Assembly (NCBI GenBank): GCA_043787975.1
Contig: JAYVUK010000015.1
Span: 65,885-129,884 of the forward strand
Origin: JAPLDA01 sp043787975
GTDB lineage: Bacteria > Bacteroidota > Bacteroidia > AKYH767-A > 2013-40CM-41-45
DNA length: 64,000 bases
Direction: 5' to 3'
Position 1 is the first letter of the stretch. The number at the start of each line of letters is the position of its first letter. The notes under the pieces were generated by a model. It ran no database searches and was not told where the DNA came from. It saw only the letters and a program-made list of their open reading frames with translations. Shown here piece after piece: positions 1 through 8,600 of the stretch. Position numbers and translations under genes: made by a program.

Positions 1-264
1 CTGAAATAAATAGTTTCCGGGAGGAAAATAAATCACACCGCGATTTCCACCCAACGAATTGATTGCATTTATAATGAAAGGGTGATTATCGGTTACACCG
101 TCACCAACTCCTCCAAACATTGTCACATCAACTACATCTGCTGAATCAGGAATAATTCCTTCATAACCGGTATGACTCCAGTCAACAATTCTTGACGAAA
201 GAATTGTCTGGGCGTTCAATTCCGTATTTAAAAAAATGAGAACGATGAGGAGAAATCTTTTCAT
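1..264 (-). CDS. Secreted pectate-lyase-like beta-helix protein, C-terminus outside window
   Basis: Only the first 88 codons are present; the gene runs off the left edge. Residues 1-19 form a Sec signal peptide ending LNAQ. At about residues 46-59 the segment VTMFGGVGDGVTD, followed by a Gly-rich stretch and VIYFPPGNYLF, matches the start of the Pectate_lyase_3 / GH28-type right-handed beta-helix fold (usual form FGAxGDGxTDD). In that family the helix binds or cleaves polysaccharide outside the cell. The catalytic part is not visible, so substrate and activity cannot be stated. The start ATG (262-264) gives a clean signal peptide. It lies directly downstream of the TonB-domain gene on the same strand with a 6-base gap, so the two may be co-transcribed. 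Confidence 0.75.
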   Translation of the reverse strand, partial: MKRFLLIVLIFLNTELNAQTILSSRIVDWSHTGYEGIIPDSADVVDVTMFGGVGDGVTDNHPFIINAINSLGGNRGVIYFPPGNYLFQ

Positions 265-270
265 GAAGAT

Positions 271-708
271 TTAATTTCCAATATTAATGTTGTAAGAATA
301 CGAGGACGAATTTCCTTCCTTCGGCTTTTCCTTGTATTGATAATTTAATTGTTGTTGAGGAAGTGGATTTGTTGTCAATTGAAAATGGATGTGGATGCTT
401 TGGTGAAACACCACGCGCAAGCCTTTGTATTTCTTCTTTTCGTACTTCAACAGTTTTACAAGGCGTTTTGCTTCTTCATCGCAACCATAACCAAGTCCGT
501 GTTTGATCCGGATTTCTGTCACGTCACCGAAAATATCCAGGTCGTATTCCAGAGAAACGGTTCCTTCCACTTTATTGTCAAGTGCTTCCTGAGGATAGCG
601 AAGATTTTGCCTAATGAACTCGTCCAATGCCTTTTTTCCTCCGGGATAATTCGGCTGCTTGATAAAACTTTTCGGTTTACGTTCTTTTTTCATGGAGCAT
701 GAATACAC
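271..708 (-). CDS. Stand-alone TonB C-terminal domain protein
   Basis: A 145-residue protein. Residues about 20-110 (YPGGKKALDEFIRQNLRYP, then VEGTVSLEYDLDIFGDVTEI and a GCDEEAKRLVKLL helix) match the TonB C-terminal fold that contacts TonB-dependent receptors. Unlike a true energy transducer it has no N-terminal membrane anchor, no Pro-rich spacer and no signal peptide, so cytoplasmic location is implied unless the start is wrong. The C-terminal 35 residues are polar and Gln/Ser/Asn-rich. A second ATG at 691-693 (MKKERKPK) is an equally good start. A -7-like box TACATTTG lies at 727-734 on the minus strand. Role unknown; such isolated domains are common in Bacteroidota. Confidence 0.7.
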   Translation of the reverse strand: MYSCSMKKERKPKSFIKQPNYPGGKKALDEFIRQNLRYPQEALDNKVEGTVSLEYDLDIFGDVTEIRIKHGLGYGCDEEAKRLVKLLKYEKKKYKGLRVVFHQSIHIHFQLTTNPLPQQQLNYQYKEKPKEGNSSSYSYNINIGN

Positions 709-760
709 TTCTAAAAATTACTCCTGCAAATGTACGAATACACACATCGTATTAATAAAC

Positions 761-790
761 AAAAAAAAGCCTGCTGAAATTCGGCAGGCT
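761..790 (-). terminator. Rho-independent terminator of efp
   Basis: Read on the minus strand, AGCCTGC and GCAGGCT (784-790 with 768-774) form a 7-bp stem with a 9-base loop, followed by a run of eight T. It lies 23 bases after the efp stop codon. Confidence 0.85.
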
Positions 791-812
791 TTCACATAAA
801 TGAAAACAAAAA

Positions 813-1373
813 TTATTTTACTTTGCCGACATAACTCCAGTCGCGTGTATCAATTTTTATTACCTCTCCTGTATTGACAAAAAGCGGAACATTCACAACC
901 GCTCCTGTTTCAAGTGTTGCATGCTTCAGGGTATTGGTTGCCGTGTCGCCTCTTAAGCCGGGTTCCGTATACGTCACTTCCAGTTCAACAAAAGTCGGAG
1001 CTTCAGCAAGCAAAGGCTGGTCACTTTCAAAAGCAACTTTCACAAGCATTCCTTCTTTCATGAGCTTGGCGTTTTCGCCAAACAATTCCAACGGAACATG
1101 AATCTGTTCAAAGCTTTCATTGTCCATCACCACTAAAAAATTTGCTTCGTTATATAAATATTGCAGTTCCCTGTATTCAACACGTGCAACATCCACTTCT
1201 TCATCAGCACGGAAACGGTTTTCCACGACTTTTCCTGATTTCAGGTTTTTCATTCTTGCCTGGTAAAATGCCCGAAGATTACCCGGAGTACGATGAATGA
1301 TTTCCGTAACCAATACCAATTCTCCGTTATATCTCAGGACGGATCCGCTTTTTACATCGTTAATTTTTGACAT
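813..1373 (-). CDS. efp: Elongation factor P
   Basis: A 186-residue EF-P, full length for the family, with the three beta-barrel domains: KOW-like N-domain (1-65), OB domain (about 68-125) and C-terminal OB domain (130-186, with GAVVNVPLFVNTGEVIKIDTR). EF-P binds between the P and E sites of the ribosome and relieves stalling at polyproline. The N-domain tip loop reads TPGNLRAF (residues 29-36); Asn32 occupies the position of the modified Lys34 of E. coli EF-P (PGKGQAF), so neither the EpmA/B lysylation nor, at this position, the EarP arginine modification could apply. No modification gene is nearby. A TTG-N19-TATTTTTG promoter lies upstream and a terminator downstream, so the gene is monocistronic. 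Confidence 0.97.
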   Translation of the reverse strand: MSKINDVKSGSVLRYNGELVLVTEIIHRTPGNLRAFYQARMKNLKSGKVVENRFRADEEVDVARVEYRELQYLYNEANFLVVMDNESFEQIHVPLELFGENAKLMKEGMLVKVAFESDQPLLAEAPTFVELEVTYTEPGLRGDTATNTLKHATLETGAVVNVPLFVNTGEVIKIDTRDWSYVGKVK

Positions 1374-1414
1374 GATCTTTATTTAAAGGAGCCTGCCTCG
1401 CTGACATGCGGGCG

Positions 1415-1444
1415 CAAAAATAAGAAATAACTCTTGGCGCGCAA
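1415..1444 (-). promoter_or_regulatory. Bacteroidota-type promoter of efp
   Basis: On the minus strand TTG (1442-1444) is separated by 19 bases from TATTTTTG (1415-1422), fitting TTG-N17..23-TAnnTTTG. The expected start point near 1408 gives a leader of about 35 bases. Confidence 0.7.
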
Positions 1445-1494
1445 GTACAATGCTGCCACTTTTCTTTCGTTTATACTACTTGTTAAAGATTGTT

Positions 1495-1626
1495 TATGAG
1501 TTGTGAGTCTTGAGTATTGAGAGTGCAAAAGTGTGTCAGTGAGAAAGTGAGATGGCAGCTCACTCTCACTCTCTCACTCTCACTCTCACACTTTCTCATT
1601 TTCACTCTTTCTCACTCTCACATTCC
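1495..1626. repeat. Word-repeat element (GTGAGA / TCTCAC words, inverted)
   Basis: The left part (1495-1555) contains loose copies of GTGAGA/AGAGTG; the right part (1558-1626) is a run of CTCACT/TCTCAC words. Arms AAGTGAGATGGCAGCTCACT are partly self-complementary. It fills most of the 300-base gap between efp and the next gene; the rest holds only the efp promoter and a -7-like TACTTTTG (1646-1653) for the plus-strand gene. Confidence 0.8.
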
Positions 1627-1676
1627 TCCTTTCATCCTAAAACAATACTTTTGGCAACTTTATTTTGATTACAGCT

Positions 1677-2423
1677 ATGTATAAACACCTTTGGATTGCA
1701 ATTGTTTGCTTTGTTTTTTCCCTGTCTCTGTGTGCACAGGTTTCTACTGATACCGTCTCTATTAGAATCACAGGACTGGCAATTGACAGCCTGAATTCCT
1801 CACAGCAACTGGAAGACCTGATGATTGTAAATCTTGCTACTCAGCAAGGAAATTTCGGATTTGCCGGTGGGAAATTCACGGCAACCATTCATAAAAAAGA
1901 TACTTTGTTAATTGCTTCAACAGGATATGAATTCAGGAAAGTTTGTTTCAACGATTCAGTTCCAAAAAATGAATACAACGTTTTAGTCAGGTTAAAAAAA
2001 CTTACGGTTCAGCTAAAAGAAGTGTCTGTGTTTTCTCCACGCGATCTTGAAGCGATCGAAAAAGACATTCAAAAACTGGGATACAATAAAAAGGATTATG
2101 AAATCAGCGGCATCAACGCCTTTGAAAGTCCGATTACATTTTTGTACGAAGAGTTCAGCCAGCGCGAACGATTAAAAAGACATAATGCAGAACTGGTGAA
2201 CAATGAAAAACGAAGACAACTACTGAAAGAACTTCTGGCCAGGTTTGTTGCGGATGATATTATTCAGTTAAGCAACGATGACTTTGATCACTTCATTGAT
2301 TTCTGCAATGTGTCAGAGAGTTTTATGAAATCATCCACGCAATACGAATTTATGATTTACATTAAACAGAAGTATAAATTTTTCACGGAGATGCACGATT
2401 ACTACCGTGAGAAAAGAAAATAA
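1677..2423 (+). CDS. Secreted protein with carboxypeptidase-regulatory-like domain
   Basis: A 248-residue protein starting at the ATG that places the signal peptide (MYKHLWIAIVCFVFSLSLCAQ) at the N-terminus; a TTG 12 bases upstream is a weaker choice. Residues about 28-115 resemble the CarboxypepD_reg-like beta-sandwich found in Bacteroidota (SLNSSQQLEDLMIVNLATQQ, then LLIASTGYEFRKV and VRLKKLTVQLKEVSVFSP). The second half is charged and helical with no recognised domain. Probably periplasmic or on the outer membrane; function unknown. A -7-like box TACTTTTG sits 24 bases before the start, and a shared terminator follows the stop. Confidence 0.8.
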   Translation: MYKHLWIAIVCFVFSLSLCAQVSTDTVSIRITGLAIDSLNSSQQLEDLMIVNLATQQGNFGFAGGKFTATIHKKDTLLIASTGYEFRKVCFNDSVPKNEYNVLVRLKKLTVQLKEVSVFSPRDLEAIEKDIQKLGYNKKDYEISGINAFESPITFLYEEFSQRERLKRHNAELVNNEKRRQLLKELLARFVADDIIQLSNDDFDHFIDFCNVSESFMKSSTQYEFMIYIKQKYKFFTEMHDYYREKRK

Positions 2424-2449
2424 TTTTCTCGCTCCCAGGTGATGAAAAA

Positions 2450-2482
2450 GAAAAACCCTCCCGGTAACCGGAAGGGTTTTCA
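2450..2482. terminator. Bidirectional terminator between convergent genes
   Basis: AAAACCCT-c-CCGG-taa-CCGG-a-AGGGTTTT (2452-2480) is a near-perfect stem flanked by A and T runs. It separates a plus-strand gene ending at 2423 from a minus-strand gene ending at 2505 and can serve both. Confidence 0.85.
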
Positions 2483-2504
2483 ATAAATAAAACCAGGAGT
2501 TGAA

Positions 2505-4352
2505 TTACTTATTCGAAATCACAAACGTTTTTGAAATCAACTCTTTGTCATTTTCAAAACGGATGCTGTAAACTCCTGCAGGTTGTTTTGTAAGATCAAT
2601 AGAAGCCTTTGTAAGCTGAGAATATTTCCTGGAATAAACCAACTGACCAACAGGATTGTAAACATTCACGGTATAAATTTTATTCACTCCGTTATTAGTG
2701 ATGTTGATCAATCCGTTAGAAGGATTTGGAAATAATTCAAGATTACTTGACGAAGTAAGTTCATGAATTCCTACAGGCGTCTGAAGATTTGGTTCGATAA
2801 TGAAACATCCCGGGAAACCACCTGCTTCAATAGTAGTCCATGTTCCACTGGCATTAAACTGATAAAACGCTTTGTTCGGAGTAAATATATTATTGGTGAA
2901 GCCCAACGTAATATTACTGTCGTTCGCTAGCTGGTCAACAGAGATTAGATATTGTCCGGTAGCTAAAGACACAGGAGAAGAAAATGCCAATGTTAAAAAA
3001 GAACCGCCTGTATCAGCCGGTGTAATCGTGTAAACCGGTGTTGATGTCATTGCAGTACCTGAAGGAGCTCCAGCTGAAACAGCATAAACACTTGCGCTCA
3101 CCGTATTACCTAAAAGGGGAGCAGCCAAATAAAATGAAACAGAAGTCAGGGATGCAGCGGAAACGACATCGTAAATCTGCCCGAGAAATATTTCATTGTT
3201 ATTATTAGCTCCTAATGAATTATCAAGCATACCGGTAATTGGTGATAAATCACGCGCATATGTTGAGTCATTCACAATGAAGAAACGAATCAGTGTGTCA
3301 TTCGACTGGTCCACATCCGTTGTACCCATCAGAGAAACATACCGAACTACATACAAACCAGTATCATTGGGGGTATATGTTCCAGACAGGATACTGGTGG
3401 TATCTCCTGCATTAAGTGTGGGCACGGTAGCACTTGCGTTTGAATATACATTGGTTGCAACACCGCTTTGGATTCTGAAAATATCCAATTGGGTTCCGAC
3501 ATTGGTAGCTGTGCTGGCTCCATTGTTATATACATTTCCATAAATATTCAATGGCTGAACCTGGGAAAGAGGAGTAACGGTGTATTCACCCGGGAAGCCT
3601 TTGTCAGCCATTGCCACATCATCAGCAGGAACATCTTCCAGCGATACATCATCCACCATCCATGCATATCCACAACCGGCACCGGTTCCTAAACTGGATG
3701 GACTGTAAAATGTAAAACGAACATACACGGTTGCCTGGTTGGCAGCAACCGAAGAAACGTTTACTGAAACAGTAGTCGGGTTTGTACCTCCTGAAGTTGG
3801 ATTGGCGCCACAAAAATCGTTCAATACCATTGTAGAATTTACAGGAAATTTTGTCCAATTAGTTCCGTTATTGCTGATATAAATGAAAGTACTGTCAAGA
3901 TACTTCCTATAAAATTCCTGGAAAACCACTCGAACTGCACTATGGCCGGTACAATTAACAGGCGATGTTGTAGTTAAGTTTCCGGTTTCATTTCCTGAAC
4001 AACCAACGTTCGAATCAAACAAGGCAAAATTATTTGCAGCCGTAGTAGATGCAATCGGGTTGATGTTGTAAGGAGGCCCTCCCGGTGCAGCGGTACCGAT
4101 AGACCAATTATCAGTTGTGCCCGCAGCAGCAGCAATCGTCCAATGAGCAGGAATACTGAAATCATCCGACCAAATTACGGCAGCAGAATGATTCGTACTT
4201 TGACCATTACGCATTCCAAACTGGCAGGCTGCCTTTGGTACAATGGATTGGTTCTGTCCGGAATTTTTTTTGTGCGAAATTCCATCCGGAGTTGATGCGA
4301 ATAAACTTCCAATAGAGATTATAGAAAGTAATGTAACGTAAATTTTTTTCAT
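2505..4352 (-). CDS. T9SS cargo with choice-of-anchor J adhesin domain
   Basis: A 615-residue secreted protein. The signal peptide spans about 1-20. Residues about 58-240 match the choice-of-anchor J / cleaved-adhesin jelly-roll (WSDDFSIPAHW near the start, GCGYAWMVDDVSLED at the end). Residues about 245-360 look like a CARDB-type Ig fold, and 370-520 hold another beta domain (SVSFYLAAPLLGNTVSASVY). The C-terminal 73 residues, beginning LELFPNPSNG and ending with a Lys-rich strand, form the type A T9SS sorting domain that directs export across the outer membrane. Ligand unknown. A -7-like TACATTTG lies at 4383-4390 (minus), and the gene shares the convergent terminator at its 3' end. Confidence 0.9.
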   Translation of the reverse strand: MKKIYVTLLSIISIGSLFASTPDGISHKKNSGQNQSIVPKAACQFGMRNGQSTNHSAAVIWSDDFSIPAHWTIAAAAGTTDNWSIGTAAPGGPPYNINPIASTTAANNFALFDSNVGCSGNETGNLTTTSPVNCTGHSAVRVVFQEFYRKYLDSTFIYISNNGTNWTKFPVNSTMVLNDFCGANPTSGGTNPTTVSVNVSSVAANQATVYVRFTFYSPSSLGTGAGCGYAWMVDDVSLEDVPADDVAMADKGFPGEYTVTPLSQVQPLNIYGNVYNNGASTATNVGTQLDIFRIQSGVATNVYSNASATVPTLNAGDTTSILSGTYTPNDTGLYVVRYVSLMGTTDVDQSNDTLIRFFIVNDSTYARDLSPITGMLDNSLGANNNNEIFLGQIYDVVSAASLTSVSFYLAAPLLGNTVSASVYAVSAGAPSGTAMTSTPVYTITPADTGGSFLTLAFSSPVSLATGQYLISVDQLANDSNITLGFTNNIFTPNKAFYQFNASGTWTTIEAGGFPGCFIIEPNLQTPVGIHELTSSSNLELFPNPSNGLINITNNGVNKIYTVNVYNPVGQLVYSRKYSQLTKASIDLTKQPAGVYSIRFENDKELISKTFVISNK

Positions 4353-4489
4353 TAGTATTTTTTTTAGTGGTTATTAATGCAACAAATGTAGTGAGTTAAT
4401 TTTTATTAAGATGAAACAAAGGGAACAATTAACTTTATTTTTTTAATGAAGTTTTAATTAACTTCCAATCAAACATTCAGAAAATAAAA

Positions 4490-5707
4490 TCAATCCCACT
4501 TTTCATTTTCCCATTTACTCACAACAGCCGTTGCTACTGCATTACCCATGACATTGGTTGCTGATCTTCCCATGTCAAGCAGCCAGTCGATGCCAAGAAT
4601 TAATGCAAGCCCTTCCTGTGGAATGTTAAAATAAGAAAGCATGCCAGCGATCACCACCAATGATGCACGCGGAACTCCGGCCATTCCTTTACTCGACACC
4701 AGCAAGATGAGCATCATGGTGATCTGCTGCGAAATACTAATGTGCATTCCTGAAGCTTGCGCAATGGTCATCGTAGCAAATGTCATGTACATGATGGAGC
4801 CATCCAGGTTAAAAGAATAACCGAGGGGAAGAACAAAGCTCACGATGCGGTTTGAAAATCCGAAACGCTCCAACCCTTCAATCGCTCTTGGCATAGCGGC
4901 TTCACTACTGGCTGTGCTGAAAGCAAGAATCATCGCATCTTTTACATGATTGAAAAGACGGAAGAATTTAATTTTCAAAATCAGGCAAACCAAGAGAAGA
5001 AATCCGAAAATAAAAAAGATCAGCCCGGCAAAGAAACATAAGACGATATTCAGGTAGCCTCCGAGTATTCCCAATCCCTTGGTTGCAATAATTGCCGTGA
5101 TTGCCCCAAACACAGCCAGCGGTGCCAGCTTCATTACATATCCCGTAATCTTTAACATCGCATGAGCAACGGCATCAAAGAACTCAATAATGATTTTTCC
5201 CTTCTCATGAATAGAAGCCGTTGCCACAGCAAAAAATAAAACGAAGATGATGATGGGAAGGATTTGATTGTGTGCCATCACATCAATGATATTCTCAGGA
5301 AAGACATGCGAAATAAATTCCTTCGCTACAAAAGGTTTCGCTTCGACAGAAACTGCAGCAGCCGAAATCGACAAATGTTTTCCCGGTTCAAAAATATTGG
5401 CGATCAGCAAACCGATGGACAGTGCAACCAACGTGGCAAATGTAAACCAGAGAATGGTCTTCAACCCGATTCGTCCAACCGATTTAAAATCACCCAGCTT
5501 CGCAACTCCTGTAAGCAAGAGAGAAAATACGAGCGGAGCAATGATCATCTTGATCAAACGCAGAAAAATATCGCTTAACAGCGACATGTTATCAGCAAAT
5601 GGTTTTATGTTTTCAGGATCAGGCCAGTTAGCGCGATACCAGGCGCCAAGAGTAATTCCAAGAACAAGTCCGATGATTATTTTTGTAGTGAGACTGAGTC
5701 GCTTCAT
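4490..5707 (-). CDS. Dicarboxylate/amino acid:cation symporter (DAACS family)
   Basis: A 405-residue integral membrane protein, the usual length for GltP/GltT/DctA-type sodium- or proton-coupled transporters. Visible family marks: the Ser-rich reentrant loop AFSTASSEAAMPRAIE (about 260-275), the cation site motif NLDGS (about 297-301; NxDGT in GltPh), the second hairpin SSKGMAGVPRAS (about 338-349) and the conserved TM8 segment DWLLDMGRSATNVMGN. It imports glutamate, aspartate or C4-dicarboxylates; the sequence does not decide which. A TTG-N18-TACATTTG promoter lies just upstream and the gene stands alone. Confidence 0.93.
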   Translation of the reverse strand: MKRLSLTTKIIIGLVLGITLGAWYRANWPDPENIKPFADNMSLLSDIFLRLIKMIIAPLVFSLLLTGVAKLGDFKSVGRIGLKTILWFTFATLVALSIGLLIANIFEPGKHLSISAAAVSVEAKPFVAKEFISHVFPENIIDVMAHNQILPIIIFVLFFAVATASIHEKGKIIIEFFDAVAHAMLKITGYVMKLAPLAVFGAITAIIATKGLGILGGYLNIVLCFFAGLIFFIFGFLLLVCLILKIKFFRLFNHVKDAMILAFSTASSEAAMPRAIEGLERFGFSNRIVSFVLPLGYSFNLDGSIMYMTFATMTIAQASGMHISISQQITMMLILLVSSKGMAGVPRASLVVIAGMLSYFNIPQEGLALILGIDWLLDMGRSATNVMGNAVATAVVSKWENEKWD

Positions 5708-5734
5708 AATGCGAAGGAATTTTTAGCCTTCGGA

Positions 5735-5763
5735 CAAATGTAACCAACGAAAATTTATTTCAA
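5735..5763 (-). promoter_or_regulatory. Bacteroidota-type promoter of the symporter gene
   Basis: Minus strand: TTG at 5761-5763, spacer of 18 bases, TACATTTG at 5735-5742. It is 28 bases upstream of the start codon. Confidence 0.7.
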
Positions 5764-5819
5764 AGCTTCACTTCATTGATCAATTATTCGGAGAGAAATT
5801 AAGATATTCGCACAGAAAA

Positions 5820-5888
5820 AGTTTACGGTTCACAGTTTACGGTTTACAACCCGCAGATTGAAACAGTAAACAGTAAACAGTAAACCCT
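5820..5888. repeat. Word-repeat element (GTTTACGG / CAGTAAAC words, inverted)
   Basis: Left arm: GTTTACGGTTCACAGTTTAC-type words (5821-5848). Right arm: three tandem CAGTAAA copies (5866-5886). The arms are complementary, so the valS leader could fold into a hairpin ending 3 bases before the ATG at 5891. Confidence 0.8.
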
Positions 5889-5890
5889 TC

Positions 5891-8545
5891 ATGGAAATTC
5901 CAAAAACTTACGATCCAAGCAATGTTGAAGACAAGTGGTACAAACACTGGATGAAACATTCGTTTTTCAAAAGTGTTCCTGATGATCGTGAACCTTATAC
6001 CATTGTAATTCCTCCGCCCAATGTAACGGGTGTATTGCACATGGGACACATGCTCAACAATACCATCCAGGATGTGTTGATCCGTAGGGCGCGTATGTTG
6101 GGAAAAAATGCATGCTGGGTTCCGGGAACTGATCATGCATCGATTGCAACAGAAGCGAAAGTGGTGCAGATGCTTCGGGAGCGCGGAATAAAAAAATCCG
6201 ATTTATCACGCGATGAGTTTTTGAAGTATGCGATGGAATGGAAAGAAAAATACGGCGGAATTATTCTCGACCAGCTGAAGAAACTCGGCGCAAGCTGCGA
6301 CTGGAGCCGTACAAGTTTCACGATGGATGAAGGCTACTACCGTGATGTAGTAAATGTCTTCATTGATTTATATAATAAAGGATATGTGTACCGCGGCAAG
6401 CGAATGGTAAACTGGGATCCCGTTGCGCTGACTGCAGTGAGTGATGAAGAGGTTATCTTCAAACCGATCAATTCGAAATTGGTTTATGTTCGTTATTTAA
6501 TTGAAGGAGCATCGTCTCCGAACTCCGAACTCCAGACTCCCAACTATCTCGTTGTAGCAACTGTCCGTCCTGAAACCATCATGGGTGACGTGGCTGTTGC
6601 CGTTCATCCGGATGATGAGCGTTACAAACATCTGCATGGAAAAAATGTGATCGTTCCCTTAGTAAACCGTGCTGTTCCTGTTATTACCGATGAAGCTATT
6701 GATAAAGAATTCGGGACCGGCTGCCTGAAAGTAACACCGGCTCATGATACAGTCGATTATGAAATCGGGCTTCGCCACAATCTTCCTGTGATTGATACTT
6801 TGAATGAAGACGGAACAATTTCCGCAGCCGGACAAGTGTTTGTAGGCATGGATCGTTTCGCTGCACGTAAAGCTGCGCTCAAAAAATTAGAAGAAGACGG
6901 ATTGATTGAGAAAATGGAAGAGTATTCTCACCAGGTTGGTCACAGCGAACGAACAGATGCTGTCATCGAACCACGCTTGTCGATGCAATGGTTTTTAAAG
7001 ATGAAAGACATCAGCAAACCGGCATTGGATGCAGTGATAAACGGTGAAGTGAATTTGATCCCGAATAAATTCATCAACACGTACAAGCACTGGATGGAAA
7101 ATGTGCGTGACTGGTGTTTGTCCCGGCAACTCTGGTGGGGACATAGAATACCGGCATGGTATACACCGGATGGAGAATATGTGGTTGCTAAAACTGAAGA
7201 GGAAGCAATCAGCAAGTTGGCACTAAGCAGTAAGCAGTATGCAAAAGGCGAGCTGAAACAGGATGAAGATGTCCTGGATACATGGGCTTCCAGTTGGTTA
7301 TGGCCGATCAGCGTGTTTGATGGGTATGCAAAACCGGATGGTGAGATCAATTATTATTATCCGACCAATGACCTGATTACGGCTCCAGAAATTTTATTTT
7401 TCTGGGTGGCGCGAATGATCATTGCAGGATATGAATACAGAAATGAGAAACCATTTACGAATGTGTATCTCACAGGAATTGTCCGCGACAAGCAAGGAAG
7501 AAAAATGAGCAAGTCGCTCGGCAATTCACCTGATCCGCTTGACCTGATTAAAAAATATTCTGCTGACGGAGTTCGTGTTGGCATGTTGTTGTGTTCTCCG
7601 GCAGGAAATGATTTATTGTTTGATGAATCGTATTGTGAGCAAGGAAGAAATTTTGCCAACAAAATCTGGAATGCATTCCGGTTGATCAAAGGATGGACTA
7701 CTGATGACAGCGAACCATCTGAGAAAAATAAAATTTCGATTGATTGGTTCAACACGAAACTAAGTGCCGAGATTGCAAACATCAATGACTTGTATTCAAA
7801 ATACAGAATCTCGGAAGCGTTGATGGCGACTTATAAATTAGTATGGGATGATTTCTGCGCCTGGTATCTTGAAATGATCAAGCCTGAGTTTGTGGATGGA
7901 AATCCTTTACCGATTGATCCATACACCTACAATTCAACGATCGAATTCCTCGAAGACATTTTAAAAGTGTTACATCCGTTCATGCCTTTTATCACAGAAG
8001 AACTTTGGCATTTGATCGATGAACGCGATGAGAAGGATTGTATTCTCGTTGCTGAATGGCCGGAGGTGAATACAGTTGATCAATCGTTGCTGAATGAGTT
8101 TACGCTTGCCGCTGAAATCATCACGAACGTTCGTAACACACGTCAGCAAAAAAATATTTCTCCAAAAGAAAAACTTTCGTTGTATATGAAATCATCTGAT
8201 GGAACCAATAACCGTTTCGATGAAATTATCAATAAACTTTCCAATCTTTCTTCTTTTGAAAAGACTACGAAGAAGATTGACAACGCACTTTCATTCATGA
8301 TTCACAACCATGAGTTTTTTATTCCCATTACTTCAGCCATTAATATGGATGATGAAAAGCAACGACTGATGCAGGAACTGGACTATAACAAAGGGTTTTT
8401 AAAATCGGTTCAGACAAAACTTGCCAACGAACGCTTTGTCTCCAATGCAAAGCCTGAAGTGGTGGAAGGAGAACGAAAGAAAGAATCAGATGCACTCGCA
8501 AAGATCAAATCCATCGAAGAACAATTGTCCGGATTAAAGAGCTAA
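5891..8545 (+). CDS. valS: Valyl-tRNA synthetase
   Basis: An 884-residue class I synthetase that charges tRNA-Val and edits misactivated threonine. PPPNVTGVLHMGH carries the HIGH motif (HMGH, 50-53); GRKMSKSLGN (about 536-545) carries KMSKS. The CP1 editing domain lies at about 190-345 (VATVRPETIMGD, GTGCLKVTPAHD). An anticodon-binding helical domain spans about 600-770 and a C-terminal tRNA-binding coiled coil about 815-884. Two stretches look inserted: residues about 208-217 (SSPNSELQTP) at the start of the editing domain and about 443-449 (LSSKQYA), both encoded by short tandem DNA words. The ATG follows directly after an intergenic word-repeat hairpin. Confidence 0.98.
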   Translation: MEIPKTYDPSNVEDKWYKHWMKHSFFKSVPDDREPYTIVIPPPNVTGVLHMGHMLNNTIQDVLIRRARMLGKNACWVPGTDHASIATEAKVVQMLRERGIKKSDLSRDEFLKYAMEWKEKYGGIILDQLKKLGASCDWSRTSFTMDEGYYRDVVNVFIDLYNKGYVYRGKRMVNWDPVALTAVSDEEVIFKPINSKLVYVRYLIEGASSPNSELQTPNYLVVATVRPETIMGDVAVAVHPDDERYKHLHGKNVIVPLVNRAVPVITDEAIDKEFGTGCLKVTPAHDTVDYEIGLRHNLPVIDTLNEDGTISAAGQVFVGMDRFAARKAALKKLEEDGLIEKMEEYSHQVGHSERTDAVIEPRLSMQWFLKMKDISKPALDAVINGEVNLIPNKFINTYKHWMENVRDWCLSRQLWWGHRIPAWYTPDGEYVVAKTEEEAISKLALSSKQYAKGELKQDEDVLDTWASSWLWPISVFDGYAKPDGEINYYYPTNDLITAPEILFFWVARMIIAGYEYRNEKPFTNVYLTGIVRDKQGRKMSKSLGNSPDPLDLIKKYSADGVRVGMLLCSPAGNDLLFDESYCEQGRNFANKIWNAFRLIKGWTTDDSEPSEKNKISIDWFNTKLSAEIANINDLYSKYRISEALMATYKLVWDDFCAWYLEMIKPEFVDGNPLPIDPYTYNSTIEFLEDILKVLHPFMPFITEELWHLIDERDEKDCILVAEWPEVNTVDQSLLNEFTLAAEIITNVRNTRQQKNISPKEKLSLYMKSSDGTNNRFDEIINKLSNLSSFEKTTKKIDNALSFMIHNHEFFIPITSAINMDDEKQRLMQELDYNKGFLKSVQTKLANERFVSNAKPEVVEGERKKESDALAKIKSIEEQLSGLKS
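6512..6540. repeat. In-frame word repeat inside valS
   Basis: Tandem variants of CCGAACT (CCGAACTCCGAACTCCAGAC) encode SSPNSELQTP at the edge of the editing domain. The composition differs from the flanking synthetase sequence. Confidence 0.55.
7220..7243. repeat. Short in-frame word repeat inside valS
   Basis: ACTAAGCAGTAAGCAGTATG holds two copies of AAGCAGT and a partial third, encoding LSSKQY in a surface segment between catalytic-domain blocks. Short, so a weaker case than the others. Confidence 0.4.
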
Positions 8546-8600
8546 AAATTGTTAATTTTGTTATCAGAAATTTATTCCACTAAACTTAAAACTAACTACC

